Origin: Paenibacillus monticola
Lineage (GTDB): Bacteria; Bacillota; Bacilli; Paenibacillales; Paenibacillaceae
Reading direction: 5' to 3'
DNA length: 64,000 nucleotides
Assembly (NCBI RefSeq): GCF_009664975.1
Contig: NZ_WJXB01000004.1
Coordinates: 558,001-622,000 of the forward strand
The notes below the pieces were generated by a model. It ran no database searches and was not told where the DNA came from. It worked only from the letters and a program-made list of their open reading frames with translations. The position numbers were made by a program, and so were the translations under genes. Within the stretch, counting starts at the first letter, position 1. Every line of letters begins with the position of its first letter. Below are positions 25,730-34,966 of this stretch, one piece after another.

Positions 25730-28051
25730 CTACTTCTTCAAAGCCTTTGTAGCATGCAGCTTGCGGTATTGCCCCGGAGTATATCCGGTTTCCTTCTTGA
25801 ATTTACGGATGAAATTGGGTGCATCCAGATAGCCGACCTGTTCAATGATTTCCTTAAGGGGGGCGCTGGTGCTCTCAAGCAGCCGGATGACTTCATCCAC
25901 ACGTCGTAGCCAGATGTACTGCGAGAAATTGTAGCTGGTTTTTTCTTTGAAGCTGCGGCTTAGGTAAGAGGTAGAGATGGAATACTTCAGCGCTACGTGC
26001 TCGAGGCTAAGTGTATAATCGGCGAACTGTTGATTCACATAAATAACAATATCATCGATTAATGTGGATTGATTAGTCTCTTGGTTCCGTTCCACTTGCT
26101 GGCAAATTTCTGTCGCTAGGAACAACAGCTTATCCTCCAGTTCTTCCAGCGTCTCAAAGGATGTGTAGGCGGAAATATTTGCGAATACTCGATTCATTCC
26201 GAGCTCGGAGGCAGTTCGCAGGAGAGAGTTCAACAGGTCAAAACAAATGCAGCGTAGTAGCTGTAATGGCAGTGGTTCCTCCTTAATGGTATTCATGTTA
26301 TGTGTAATCATCTGGATGGTTACCGATTCATTGCCTTGTTTGAGACTCTGCTCCAGTTTTAGCATCGACTTCTTGGGAATCCAGAAACCTTCCGCATCAG
26401 GAGAAGTAAGCTCTGTCAAAAGTTCAAAATAGGTAACGTGGTTGCTGCCGATCATACGATGCTCCAAGGCTGTAGCCGCTTCGATAAAGGACTGGTTCAA
26501 TTGTGCCAGATCCGGATACACGTTTCCTACTCCGATACTTGGGATCTGTTGGGAATGATTAATAATCATAGCTTTAATAGCATCGATGATTTCTTCTATC
26601 CTATTCTTCACCGATCCACTGCCTTCAGCAGGAAATGAAATGATCAGCGCGAATTGAGCTTCTGCGGAGAACTCGACACCGGAGATGTGTACTCCCCATT
26701 CAGGGAATTCCACTTTGCTGAGTAGCTCCAGCAAATGAGGTCGTTCATTGGACGACTTCTCATCTTCAACCGCATCTTCCCAGGATAGAATGACTGAGAA
26801 ATACAGTCCTCGTCCAGAAGGGAACTCAAGTCCTGCGTTAGCAATCATCTGCGCAATTTCAGGATCATCAGGTTTGCCGTGCTTCAGCAGAAGCAGCATG
26901 CACTGGTTGCGGACGAAAGGCTCTTGCATGTCGATTCTGGTGCTGTAATCGTGAATGGTTTGCCGGATCCATTCCCATTCATTGTGTGTTTTGAAGGGTT
27001 CAGCACTGCTGTTTCTCAGCTTGGTAAATTCCATCAGATCCTTAATCGGATGATACTGACGTTTGGCAAGTAGAAAGGCTGCGAGGACTCCGGTGATGAC
27101 GACTACACTGAACACCAGTAGGATTAAAGTCTGGACTTGGGCAACGCGGCTGAAAAATTGATGGCTCGGCATGGTGGTCATATAGGTCCAGTCATTCTGC
27201 TCGGATTTGACGGAAACAACAGAATGCTGTTCACCATTAAGAATCAAGTTGTGAATCCCTGGCTCAAGGACAGATAAGGTGCTCAGATCTTCCTTCGGCA
27301 GGGCTAGTCCGTGATTGTTAGCGGTGAGCACTTCGCCGCTCTGGCTAAAAATATAGCTGCTGCCAGTGAAGTCACTGAGGATGGAGTCCATAACACCAGT
27401 GAGTTTGGATTCTTTCATTAAATAAACAACCGTTCCATAAGGAAAGGGATCATTGGGTTTAATGGGTACGAGTAGAGTCAGCATAGAGTCCTTGCGGGAG
27501 TAGACTGTAACATTCTCAGCAGGGCGCATCAACGGCTGTTTCGTTTCATTAAGTGCCCGGATCAAATCCTCCCGCTTCCAATGCTCAAACTGATAGAGGG
27601 TGTCGAAGACTACATTTAAATTCGTCAAGCCGCGGTAGGAATAAATGATAGAGTCGTTGTGGAAATACAGGAACAAGTCTTCTATTATACTGTTGTTAGC
27701 TTTATAGTTGGCTAAAGCCTGAATGGCCTCGAGGCTATAGTAAGGGTGCCGGACCATGTAAGGAGTTAGATACTTGTCATAAGCGATTCTGCCGGATATC
27801 TCCTGTAGTTCAGTCATGCGGGCGTCAATCGTAAATTTAACTTGATTCAATTGATTGATATTGGATTGTTCGATTTCGAAACGAAGGCCTTTAACAGCGC
27901 TCTCATAAACGAATATGGTTACACCAGTCAGTGGGATTAGGAAAATGAGGATATATGAAAGGGCATATTTCAGGAGCAATTTGGATTTAAAATGATTCCA
28001 ATTCATTTGAAATTTGGATACTATGGATGACTTGATAGTCCGCTTTGTCAA
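25730..28051 (-). CDS. Membrane-bound AraC-family regulator with extracellular sensor
   Basis: A 773-residue one-component regulator: transmembrane helix about residues 28-48, an extracellular sensing region to about 295, a second helix about 300-322, a large cytoplasmic linker, and a C-terminal AraC double helix-turn-helix (about 670-768, with SLEHVALKYSISTSYLSRSF and APNFIRKFKKETGYTPGQYR). Such proteins sense an extracellular carbohydrate directly and activate a neighbouring ABC importer and glycosidases, so the mannoside operon is the likely target. The longest frame starts with TTG at 28051, preceded by GGAGGG nine bases upstream; an internal ATG at 28006 lacks a better site. It is convergent with GH130, with a 30-base gap. 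Confidence 0.9.
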   Translation of the reverse strand: MTKRTIKSSIVSKFQMNWNHFKSKLLLKYALSYILIFLIPLTGVTIFVYESAVKGLRFEIEQSNINQLNQVKFTIDARMTELQEISGRIAYDKYLTPYMVRHPYYSLEAIQALANYKANNSIIEDLFLYFHNDSIIYSYRGLTNLNVVFDTLYQFEHWKREDLIRALNETKQPLMRPAENVTVYSRKDSMLTLLVPIKPNDPFPYGTVVYLMKESKLTGVMDSILSDFTGSSYIFSQSGEVLTANNHGLALPKEDLSTLSVLEPGIHNLILNGEQHSVVSVKSEQNDWTYMTTMPSHQFFSRVAQVQTLILLVFSVVVITGVLAAFLLAKRQYHPIKDLMEFTKLRNSSAEPFKTHNEWEWIRQTIHDYSTRIDMQEPFVRNQCMLLLLKHGKPDDPEIAQMIANAGLEFPSGRGLYFSVILSWEDAVEDEKSSNERPHLLELLSKVEFPEWGVHISGVEFSAEAQFALIISFPAEGSGSVKNRIEEIIDAIKAMIINHSQQIPSIGVGNVYPDLAQLNQSFIEAATALEHRMIGSNHVTYFELLTELTSPDAEGFWIPKKSMLKLEQSLKQGNESVTIQMITHNMNTIKEEPLPLQLLRCICFDLLNSLLRTASELGMNRVFANISAYTSFETLEELEDKLLFLATEICQQVERNQETNQSTLIDDIVIYVNQQFADYTLSLEHVALKYSISTSYLSRSFKEKTSYNFSQYIWLRRVDEVIRLLESTSAPLKEIIEQVGYLDAPNFIRKFKKETGYTPGQYRKLHATKALKK

Positions 28052-28172
28052 CGATGTAGTCCCTCCAGTGCAATAGTGTATCTACTCATTAAACATTATA
28101 ACATTATAATTATTTGAATTGGAACGATGTTAATTTTATTCCCATGGAATGATTCAAAGCTGACATGATTTA

Positions 28173-28226
28173 GAAAAAAAGCGGCCCATCCTCCAAGTCT
28201 ACTAAAGACTTGGAGGATGGGCCGCT
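28173..28226 (-). terminator. Rho-independent terminator of the glycine cleavage operon
   Basis: A near-perfect 20-base stem (GCGGCCCATCCTCCAAGTCT against AGACTTGGAGGATGGGCCGC, 28181-28225) is followed on the minus strand by TTTTTTT. It lies 31 bases after the gcvPB stop codon. Confidence 0.92.
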
Positions 28227-28256
28227 GGTGTACTGTTTATTCGTCAGTATAGCTGC

Positions 28257-29717
28257 TCAACCGCAAGAACAATTCAGCACCGGCTTACGCGCTGCCTGCG
28301 TCTCATCCAAACGGCTGATCTCCGTGGTATGAGGCGCGTTGATGACGATCTCCGGCGTTTCCTGGGCTTCCTTGACGATCTGAATCATCGTATCGATGAA
28401 GCCATCGAGTGTTTCTTTGCTTTCCGTTTCGGTTGGCTCAATCATCATGCATTCCTCCACCGTAATCGGGAAATAGATGGTTGGCGGGTGGTAGCCGAAG
28501 TCGAGCAGCCGTTTAGCAACATCTAATGTGCGCACGCCGTATTGCTTGAGGTTTCTGCCAGACATGACGAATTCATGCTTGCAGATGCCTGGAAAGGGAA
28601 TTTCAAAATAGGGCGCCAAACGGTGCATCATATAGTTGGCGTTCAGTACAGCATTTTCGGATACCTCACGCAGACCATCCGGACCGTAGGTGCGGATGTA
28701 GGCATACGCCCGAACTAGAATGCCGAAGTTGCCATAGAAAGCTTTAACACGGCCGATGGACTGCGGGCCGCCAAAGTCGAGTGTGAAGCTGCCATCTTCT
28801 TTTTTCGCTACTGTTGGCTGTGGCAGGAAAGGAATGAGTCTAGCCTTCACGCCAACAGGTCCGGCTCCTGGACCCCCGCCGCCATGCGGGGTGCTCATTG
28901 TCTTGTGCAGATTCAAATGCACCACGTCAAAGCCCATATCGCCGGGGCGGGTAATGCCCATAATGGCATTTGAGTTGGCTCCGTCGTAATAGAGCAAGCC
29001 GCCTGCTTCGTGCACGATCGTAGCAATCTCGACGATTTGCGTCTCGAATAATCCTAATGTACTGGGGTTGGTCAGCATCAGTGCAGCGGTGTCGCTGCCG
29101 ACGGCGGCTCTGAGGGCCACAAGATCGACCATTCCCTTATCATTGGAAGGAATCGTTACCGTATCCAGTCCGGCAGCAGAGGCGCTGGCTGGGTTGGTAC
29201 CGTGCGAGGAATCGGGCACGATAACCTTGGTGCGGGTCTCGCCACGGCTCTCGTGATAGGCGCGGATCATCATCAGGCCGGTCCATTCCCCGTGAGCGCC
29301 TGCGGCAGGCTGCAGGGAGACGGCATCCATGCCGGTCAGCGCGGTGAGATCTTTTTGCAGAGTATACATAAGTTCAAGTGCACCCTGAATACTTTCTTCC
29401 GGCTGGTAAGGGTGGATCTTGGCTAAGCCTGGGAAACGGGCAACATCTTCATTGATCTTCGGATTGTATTTCATCGTACAAGAACCGAGCGGATAGAAGC
29501 CGTTGTCGACCCCGAAGTTACGGCGGGAAAGAGCAGTGTAGTGGCGGATGACATCCACTTCGGACACTTCCGGCAGGACTACCGGCTGGCTGCGCAGCAG
29601 CCCTTCAGGAATCATGGAGGATATACTCTGTTCCTCAGGCACATCACATAGAGGCAAGGAATAGGCCGAGCGGCCCGGGCGACTTAATTCAAAGATCAGA
29701 CTTTGTTCCGGTTTCAT
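28257..29717 (-). CDS. gcvPB: Glycine dehydrogenase (decarboxylating) subunit 2
   Basis: A 486-residue pyridoxal-phosphate subunit of the P-protein of the glycine cleavage system, which decarboxylates glycine and passes the aminomethyl group to lipoylated GcvH. The PLP lysine lies in [18 protein letters not shown]; the Gly-rich loop that follows is also conserved. In Bacillales the P-protein is split in two, and this is the PLP-bearing half. It starts 4 bases inside the end of gcvPA (ATGA overlap) and ends the riboswitch-controlled operon. The C-terminal tail ends with LNCSCG, a Cys-containing extension; its role is unknown. Confidence 0.96.
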   Translation of the reverse strand: MKPEQSLIFELSRPGRSAYSLPLCDVPEEQSISSMIPEGLLRSQPVVLPEVSEVDVIRHYTALSRRNFGVDNGFYPLGSCTMKYNPKINEDVARFPGLAKIHPYQPEESIQGALELMYTLQKDLTALTGMDAVSLQPAAGAHGEWTGLMMIRAYHESRGETRTKVIVPDSSHGTNPASASAAGLDTVTIPSNDKGMVDLVALRAAVGSDTAALMLTNPSTLGLFETQIVEIATIVHEAGGLLYYDGANSNAIMGITRPGDMGFDVVHLNLHKTMSTPHGGGGPGAGPVGVKARLIPFLPQPTVAKKEDGSFTLDFGGPQSIGRVKAFYGNFGILVRAYAYIRTYGPDGLREVSENAVLNANYMMHRLAPYFEIPFPGICKHEFVMSGRNLKQYGVRTLDVAKRLLDFGYHPPTIYFPITVEECMMIEPTETESKETLDGFIDTMIQIVKEAQETPEIVINAPHTTEISRLDETQAARKPVLNCSCG

Positions 29718-31066
29718 ACACAGCCCTCCAGTACACTAGCGAATTGGTCGATTTCAGTCTTGCTTCTTTTTTCCGTGACGGCAATCAGCATATGTCCAGC
29801 AAGCTCAGGATAATCGAGGCCCAGATCATAGCCTCCAATATAACCTTCCTTAATCAGCTTGGAATTGATAGCTTTGACATTGCTTCCTTCAGGAAGCTTC
29901 AAGACGAATTCATTAAAGAAAGGAGCGGAGAAGGTTAGCGTAGCACCAGTTAGTTCGCCGAGCTTGCCGGCGGCATAATGGCTTTTGCGAATGTTCAGCT
30001 CGCCCACCTCACGCATGCCTTCCTTGCCCATCACGGACAAGTAAACTGAAGCGCAAAGTGCCAGCAGTGCCTGATTCGAGCAGATGTTCGATGTCGCTTT
30101 CTCGCGGCGGATATGCTGCTCACGCGCTTGCAGGGTAAGTACGAAACCACGTTTACCGTTACGGTCAACGGTCTGGCCCACGATCCGGCCCGGCATACGG
30201 CGCATCAGCGGCTCAGCTACGGCGAAGAAGCCGCAGGTTGGACCGCCAAGCGAAGCCGGAATGCCAAGCGGCTGGGCATCGCCGACTACGATGTCGGCGC
30301 CAAGCTTGCCTGGAGTTTCCAGCACGCCAAGCGCAATCGGGTTGGCACTGACGACGAGCAGGCCTTTAACAGCGTGGATCAGCGGCTCGACTGCGCGAAG
30401 ATCCTCGATGCCGCCGAAGAAGTTCGGCGATTGCACCAGTACGGCGGCGGTATCGCCATCGATGGCGGCAGCCAGCTTAGCCAGATCGGTCACGCCATCT
30501 TTATAATCAATTTCCACAACCTCAAGACCCCAAGCATTGGCCGAAGTGCGCAGCACTTGGCGAGCTTCGGGATGAACGGTGCGGGAAACAATCAGTTTTT
30601 TACGTTTTGTCGCACCAGCCGCGAGGACCGCAGCTTCGGAGAAGGCGGTAGCGCCATCATACATACTGGCATTGGCTACTTTCATACCCGTTAACTCGCA
30701 AATATAGGATTGGAATTCAAAGATCGCCTGCAGCTCACCCTGGCTAATCTCCGGCTGGTAAGGCGTATAAGCGGTATAGAATTCGGAGCGGGAAATGACA
30801 TGGTTGATCACAACCGGGATATGATGATCATAAAGTCCGGCTCCGAGGAAGCTGGCATGGGTATCAAAGTCGGCATTCTGGTCAGCCAAAGCTTTCATAT
30901 GGCGCAGCAGTGCGTACTCGTCCAGCGGTTCTGACATCGCCATCGTTCCCTTGTAGCGAACGGCCTCTGGAATATCGGAGAACAGCTCATCGATGGACTG
31001 AATCCCGACAACTTCCATCATTTCGCTGCGGTCTTGCTCGGTCATAGGCAGATAACGGTGCTTCAT
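29714..31066 (-). CDS. gcvPA: Glycine dehydrogenase (decarboxylating) subunit 1
   Basis: A 450-residue subunit, the N-terminal half of P-protein relatives, which forms the alpha2-beta2 enzyme with GcvPB and does not itself bind PLP. It begins with the typical [13 protein letters not shown], and contains [28 protein letters not shown] and [10 protein letters not shown] blocks. The ATG follows the gcvT stop codon with no spacer (TAA-ATG), and it overlaps gcvPB by 4 bases, so the three genes are translated in tight sequence. The order gcvT-gcvPA-gcvPB is the standard Bacillus operon. Confidence 0.96.
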   Translation of the reverse strand: MKHRYLPMTEQDRSEMMEVVGIQSIDELFSDIPEAVRYKGTMAMSEPLDEYALLRHMKALADQNADFDTHASFLGAGLYDHHIPVVINHVISRSEFYTAYTPYQPEISQGELQAIFEFQSYICELTGMKVANASMYDGATAFSEAAVLAAGATKRKKLIVSRTVHPEARQVLRTSANAWGLEVVEIDYKDGVTDLAKLAAAIDGDTAAVLVQSPNFFGGIEDLRAVEPLIHAVKGLLVVSANPIALGVLETPGKLGADIVVGDAQPLGIPASLGGPTCGFFAVAEPLMRRMPGRIVGQTVDRNGKRGFVLTLQAREQHIRREKATSNICSNQALLALCASVYLSVMGKEGMREVGELNIRKSHYAAGKLGELTGATLTFSAPFFNEFVLKLPEGSNVKAINSKLIKEGYIGGYDLGLDYPELAGHMLIAVTEKRSKTEIDQFASVLEGCV

Positions 31067-32188
31067 TTATGGGTTCACTCCTTGACTTTTTTTGTAAAAA
31101 GGGGCCTTGATCACAACAGCCTTAAGCTGCTTGCCGCGGATCTCTACAAGAATTTCTGTGCCTATCTCAGTGTAGGCGGCATCCAGCAGTGCCAATCCAA
31201 GATTACGTTTCAACGTAGGGGATTGAGTTCCGGTTGTGACTTCACCGATCTTCACGCCATCAGCGTACACGGGATAGTGCGAACGCGCGATACCGCGGTC
31301 AATCATCTCCAGACCGACGAGGCGGCGGGGAAGACCTGCTGCTTTTTGCTGCAATAGAGCCTCGCGGCCGATGAAGTCCACTTTATCCAGCTTCACAAAA
31401 AACTGCACTCCTGCTTCAAGTGGCGTAATGTCAGCTGAAAGCTCCTGACCGTAGAGCGGCAGCTTCGCTTCAAAGCGCAGCGTGTCGCGGGCGCCAAGAC
31501 CTGTCGGCGTTAAGCCGTGTGGAGCACCGGCTGTCAGCAGGCCATTCCATAGGGTTGCTGCAGTATTAAGTGGTGCGTAAAGCTCAAAACCGTCTTCACC
31601 GGTATAGCCGGTACGGGACAGTAGTACTTCAACGCCACAGACTGTAGCATGTTCGATAAAATGAAAGGGCTTCAGCTCACCGAGCGGAGCGTCGGTAACC
31701 GTAGCGAGAATCTTCTCCGCGAGCGGACCCTGCAGCGCCAGCAGCAGCGTATCGTCAGAGACATTGATAAGCGTGACGTCACCGAAGTCAGGGGTTAGAT
31801 GTTCTTGCAGCCATTGAAAGTCCTTGTCAATATTCGAGGCATTTACCACCAGCATATAACGGCCTTCAGCGAGGCGGTATACCAGCAAATCGTCTACTAC
31901 GCCACCTGTCGGATAGCAGAGCAGCGTATATTGCGCCCCGCCGTCTTGGAGGCGGCTGACATCATTGGTTGTCATTTTTTGCAAAAAAGCCTCTGCGTCA
32001 CTGCCTGTTACCATGAACTCACCCATATGTGATACATCGAACAGCCCAGCCTGCTGGCGGACCGCATCATGCTCCTTCACGATACCTGTAAACTGAACGG
32101 GCAGTTCCCAGCCGCCGAAATCAATACACCTGGACTCGGGAAACTGCGCGTAGAGATCATAAAAAGGCGTTCTTTTCAAAGCATCCAT
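31067..32188 (-). CDS. gcvT: Aminomethyltransferase (glycine cleavage T-protein)
   Basis: A 373-residue tetrahydrofolate-dependent enzyme that releases ammonia from the aminomethyl-lipoyl GcvH and forms 5,10-methylene-THF. Family landmarks are [21 protein letters not shown], the folate-site region [13 protein letters not shown] and the C-terminal [19 protein letters not shown] block (here [12 protein letters not shown]). It is the first gene after the glycine riboswitch; the ATG has AAGGGGAG eight bases before it. Length and start fit the family. Confidence 0.96.
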   Translation of the reverse strand: MDALKRTPFYDLYAQFPESRCIDFGGWELPVQFTGIVKEHDAVRQQAGLFDVSHMGEFMVTGSDAEAFLQKMTTNDVSRLQDGGAQYTLLCYPTGGVVDDLLVYRLAEGRYMLVVNASNIDKDFQWLQEHLTPDFGDVTLINVSDDTLLLALQGPLAEKILATVTDAPLGELKPFHFIEHATVCGVEVLLSRTGYTGEDGFELYAPLNTAATLWNGLLTAGAPHGLTPTGLGARDTLRFEAKLPLYGQELSADITPLEAGVQFFVKLDKVDFIGREALLQQKAAGLPRRLVGLEMIDRGIARSHYPVYADGVKIGEVTTGTQSPTLKRNLGLALLDAAYTEIGTEILVEIRGKQLKAVVIKAPFYKKSQGVNP

Positions 32189-32215
32189 GTTGTCACTCCC
32201 CTTGGTTGATTACAG

Positions 32216-32279
32216 ACAAAAAAGGACAGGCGGAAGACAAATATGCTAACGCATATTTTAATCTTCCGCTCTGTCCTTT
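32216..32279 (-). terminator. Expression-platform terminator of the glycine riboswitch
   Basis: On the minus strand AAAGGACAG-GCGGAAGAT with AAATATGC (5' half, 32279-32251) pairs with GCATATTT and GTCTTCCGC-CTGTCCTTT (32248-32221), loop GTTA, then a T-rich tract. Its 5' arm reuses the 3' end of the second aptamer, so ligand binding and termination are mutually exclusive, as in glycine-on switches. Confidence 0.85.
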
Positions 32280-32468
32280 GTACCTGAGAGTTACCCTGCC
32301 GCAAGCCATAACCCAGGCAGGTTTCCCCGTTGGTGACCAGAACGCTGCTGTATAGCAGCACCTGATGCTCTCCAGAGATGCGTCCGGCAAAGGTCCTTTT
32401 GCCTGAGAGATTCACCCGTATCAGGCTTACTCCTTCGGCGCTGTCTTCTTGTTGAGACAGTCTCTCCC
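32262..32468 (-). ncRNA. Tandem glycine riboswitch
   Basis: Two consecutive glycine-binding aptamers lie in the leader of gcvT on the minus strand. The first (about 32468-32371) begins GGAGAGACTGTC and contains GCCGAAGGAGTAAGCC, ATCTCTCAGGCAAAAGGACC and CTCTGGAGAG; the second (about 32370-32262) contains ACGGGGAAACC, the GGTAACTCTCAGGTACAAAGGACAGA block. The conserved CTCAGG-AAAGGACAG signature occurs in both. Glycine binding is expected to prevent the overlapping terminator and turn on gcvT-gcvPA-gcvPB. Confidence 0.94.
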
Positions 32469-32509
32469 TATGCCATCATTCGCAAACCGTATAATTTTCT
32501 ACTGTCTCC

Positions 32510-32539
32510 ATTAAACTTGGTATATAGTACCGCTGTCAA
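32510..32539 (-). promoter_or_regulatory. Promoter of the riboswitch-gcvT operon
   Basis: On the minus strand TTGACA (32539-32534) is followed after 18 bases by TTTAAT (32515-32510), a 5/6 match to TATAAT. Transcription would begin about 35-40 bases before the first aptamer. Confidence 0.7.
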
Positions 32540-32663
32540 CAAAAAAACGTCAAAAAGATGACAAATTTAATTTTCCTGTTAGTTATGTTGACATGTTGCA
32601 GGTGGATAACTTAGGCTATAACTAAATTTGTAACTCCACATTTACGAAAAGAGGCGGCTTGGA

Positions 32664-33053
32664 ATGAGCGAAGTGTTAGACAATCTGCTATACAGCGAAG
32701 AGCATGAATGGGCAGAGGGACAAGGACGGGTTGTTCGTGTAGGAATTACGGATCATGCCCAGCATTTATTAGGCGACATCGTATTTGTAGAATTTCCGGA
32801 GATCGGAGCAGCCATAACAGCCGGTGACAGCGTAGGTAGCATTGAATCCGTCAAGACCGTATCGGAATTATATTCGCCTGTATCGGGCACAGTGACCAAG
32901 ATTAACGATGCACTGGAAGCCAGCCCCGAGCTGATTAACGATCAGCCATACAGCGGTGGATGGATCTTTGAATTGGAGCTTGAAGGTGACTTTGCGGAGG
33001 CTACTTCGGGTTTGCTAAACGCGGCTGCTTATCGTGAATTGGTGGGCGAATAA
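32664..33053 (+). CDS. gcvH: Glycine cleavage H-protein
   Basis: A 129-residue lipoyl carrier that shuttles the aminomethyl group between P-, T- and L-proteins. The lipoylation site is Lys64 in SIESVKTVSE, and the downstream ELYSPVSGTV and NDALEASPELIN blocks are family-typical. The ATG follows AAAAGAGGCGGC. It is divergent from the gcvT operon, so it has its own promoter and is not under the riboswitch in this arrangement. GcvH also serves as a relay for lipoate in Firmicutes, which may explain separate control. Confidence 0.96.
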   Translation: MSEVLDNLLYSEEHEWAEGQGRVVRVGITDHAQHLLGDIVFVEFPEIGAAITAGDSVGSIESVKTVSELYSPVSGTVTKINDALEASPELINDQPYSGGWIFELELEGDFAEATSGLLNAAAYRELVGE

Positions 33054-33081
33054 TTTACTTTATGAGCTGAATTTTATTAAA

Positions 33082-33135
33082 AAAGACAACTCTCTCACAT
33101 TGGATGTCACTAATGTTTGAGCGCTGTCTTTTTGT
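33082..33135 (+). terminator. Terminator after gcvH
   Basis: An imperfect stem pairs AAGACAACTCTCTCACAT (from 33083) with ATGTTTGAGCGCTGTCTT, ending in TTTTTG. It lies about 30 bases past the gcvH stop. Confidence 0.65.
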
Positions 33136-33180
33136 GTTTTATATATTCTACTGATCTGGGAATCTTGTCTTAGTTGCAGC

Positions 33181-34008
33181 TTATTCTTCTGCCTGTAGCT
33201 GTCGCAGAACTGTGATGGCTACGCGGCGGTTTTTCTGCCGACCCGTAGGCGTAGTGTTGTTCGCGGCTGGTCGGGTATCTGCATATCCTGCATATTGAAA
33301 GTTGGCCGGATTCAGCCCTTCAGTGTTCAGAAAGAAGCGCAGTACAGATAGCGCGCGGGCACCGGACAGCTCCCAGTTGTCGTTATAACGCGAACCCGCG
33401 GATACCGGTATATTATCGGTATGCCCTTCGATGCTGATCGTAGCACCAATTCCGTTGAACAGACTGCCTAACTGGCGGAGAGCAGGGAAGGAGAGGGGTT
33501 TCAGGTCCGCCTTACCTACATCGAACAGAAAGCGGTCGCTCAGCGTAATAGCGATGCCCTGTGGCTTATCAGCTACGAAAATCTGGTCCCCCAGATTATT
33601 ATCCTTCACATACTTGGTGATAACACCCATTAAGTCAGCAAGCTTGGCCTCTTGTTCGCGAAAGGCTTGCTCCCGTGCCGAAGGCGACTCCGTATCGTCT
33701 TCTCCTGCAGTACTTCCCGCTCCATTACCGGTGCTATTACTAGAAGTTGGTTTAGCTCCGCTATTGTCTTTTCCTTGTCCGCCCTCCAAAATTCCGTTTC
33801 CACCGTCTAAAATAGACCCTCCAGCCTTAAAGGTCTCTGATAGTGAACCCGTTACAATATTATATTTCTCGGTGTCCAGGCTGCTCATTGCAAACAAAAT
33901 CACGAAAAAAATAAGTAAAAGTGTAATCAGATCAGCATATGTGATCATCCAGCGGTCACGGCTTTCATGGCCGCCTGATCGCCGGTTGCGCCGTTCTCTT
34001 CGTCTCAT
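33181..34008 (-). CDS. motB: Flagellar stator protein MotB/MotS-like
   Basis: A 275-residue stator subunit: basic cytoplasmic N-terminus, one transmembrane helix (about residues 21-42) with the ion-coupling Asp26 in ITYADLITLLL, a Gly/Ser/Asn-rich linker (about 65-115), and a C-terminal OmpA-type peptidoglycan-binding domain (ISIEGHTDNIPV, SGARALSVLRFF, RRVAITV). With MotA it forms the ion channel that powers flagellar rotation and anchors it to the wall. It overlaps motA by 4 bases. Whether protons or sodium are used (MotB versus MotS) is not resolved. No other flagellar genes occur in the window. Confidence 0.88.
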   Translation of the reverse strand: MRRRERRNRRSGGHESRDRWMITYADLITLLLIFFVILFAMSSLDTEKYNIVTGSLSETFKAGGSILDGGNGILEGGQGKDNSGAKPTSSNSTGNGAGSTAGEDDTESPSAREQAFREQEAKLADLMGVITKYVKDNNLGDQIFVADKPQGIAITLSDRFLFDVGKADLKPLSFPALRQLGSLFNGIGATISIEGHTDNIPVSAGSRYNDNWELSGARALSVLRFFLNTEGLNPANFQYAGYADTRPAANNTTPTGRQKNRRVAITVLRQLQAEE

Positions 34009-34787
34009 AGGAAGCCTCTTGCTACCGATCGCTCATCACTGGCAGATTCTGACATGAAGGAGCTCAGCTTTTTGCGTACCAAATGCTGTGGATCTCCATT
34101 CTGCAGAGAAAGAATACCGACGAGCAGCATCTCCATGGTATGAATCTGACTTTGGCTCTGAGCCCTAATCTTGGAGGCGATGGGAAGGAATAGTAGATTA
34201 GCGCTTGCGACGCCATAGAGTGTGGCTGTAAAGGCCACAGCGATGGAAGCTCCCAAATTTGAGGGGTCGGAAAGATTGCTTAGTACACGTATAAGTCCCA
34301 TAACCGTACCAATTATGCCCATTGTAGGAGCGTAACCGCCGGCTGCTTCAAAGATTTTGGCGTAGCTCTCATGTTTTAGTTCCCTAGCGTCCATCTCCAG
34401 CTCCAAAATCTGCCGGACTTGATCAGGATCAGTACCATCGATAATAAGCAGCAGTCCTTCGCGGGTAAAGGGATCAGGATGCGCTTCCGCCCTTTTTTCT
34501 AAGGCCAAAACACCACCGCGGCGGGTAATAGCTGCCATGGAGATGATTTCTTCGGCTTTCTCTTCATCATTATTGGGATTGCTGCCGAAGGCCAAGCGTA
34601 ATGCTGCAGGAATGGAACGCAGTCTGGAAGCCGTAAAGCTGATCATAACAGCGGCGAATGTACCTCCAAACACAATTAATGCAGCATTCAGCTGCAACAG
34701 GCCGGATAAGCTGCCGCCCTCCCAGATAAAACCGCCGATTAATGCAACTGCGCCGGCTAATAAACCAATTATTGAGGTGATATCCAT
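34005..34787 (-). CDS. motA: Flagellar stator protein MotA/MotP-like
   Basis: A 260-residue MotA/TolQ/ExbB-family membrane protein with four hydrophobic segments: two near the N-terminus (residues 4-20 and 33-50) and two in the second half (about 150-170 and 182-204), separated by a long cytoplasmic loop rich in charged residues (FGSNPNNDEEKAEE...ELEMDAREL). The segment GYAPTMGIIGTVMGLIRVL is the family signature of the third helix. It is the first gene of the pair, with AAGGAGC before its ATG, and is divergent from uvrB. Confidence 0.9.
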   Translation of the reverse strand: MDITSIIGLLAGAVALIGGFIWEGGSLSGLLQLNAALIVFGGTFAAVMISFTASRLRSIPAALRLAFGSNPNNDEEKAEEIISMAAITRRGGVLALEKRAEAHPDPFTREGLLLIIDGTDPDQVRQILELEMDARELKHESYAKIFEAAGGYAPTMGIIGTVMGLIRVLSNLSDPSNLGASIAVAFTATLYGVASANLLFLPIASKIRAQSQSQIHTMEMLLVGILSLQNGDPQHLVRKKLSSFMSESASDERSVARGFL

Positions 34788-34821
34788 GATTCAAGCTCCT
34801 TAAATTTCTATATATTATGGT

Positions 34822-34850
34822 TTGCATCGATCTGGGCAACAATGTATAAT
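34822..34850 (+). promoter_or_regulatory. uvrB promoter
   Basis: TTGCAT (34822-34827), 17 bases, then a perfect TATAAT (34845-34850). The -35 is weak. The LexA-like box begins 5 bases after the -10, as expected for an SOS gene. Confidence 0.62.
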
Positions 34851-34855
34851 GAACG

Positions 34856-34869
34856 GGAACACGTATTCC
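34856..34869 (+). promoter_or_regulatory. LexA-type SOS box of uvrB
   Basis: GGAACACGTATTCC matches the Gram-positive SOS consensus CGAACRNRYGTTYC at 12 of 14 positions. It lies just after the TATAAT of the presumed uvrB promoter, about 98 bases before the start codon, so bound LexA would cover the transcription start. uvrB is a known LexA target in Bacillus subtilis. Confidence 0.62.
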
Positions 34870-34966
34870 TATCTTCCATATTTTTCACATTAGTATGGAG
34901 TGGTAACATTCAGACAACAATTATAATATATTCATATATTTTAGACGATAGAGGGGAGACGGGCAA

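Noticed and set aside
30113..30694. 193-codon plus-strand frame inside gcvPA
   Set aside because: Antisense shadow of a conserved gene with no ribosome site.
32176..32415. 79-codon minus-strand frame overlapping the glycine riboswitch
   Set aside because: It covers aptamer and terminator sequence and overlaps the gcvT start; the structured RNA explains the sequence better.
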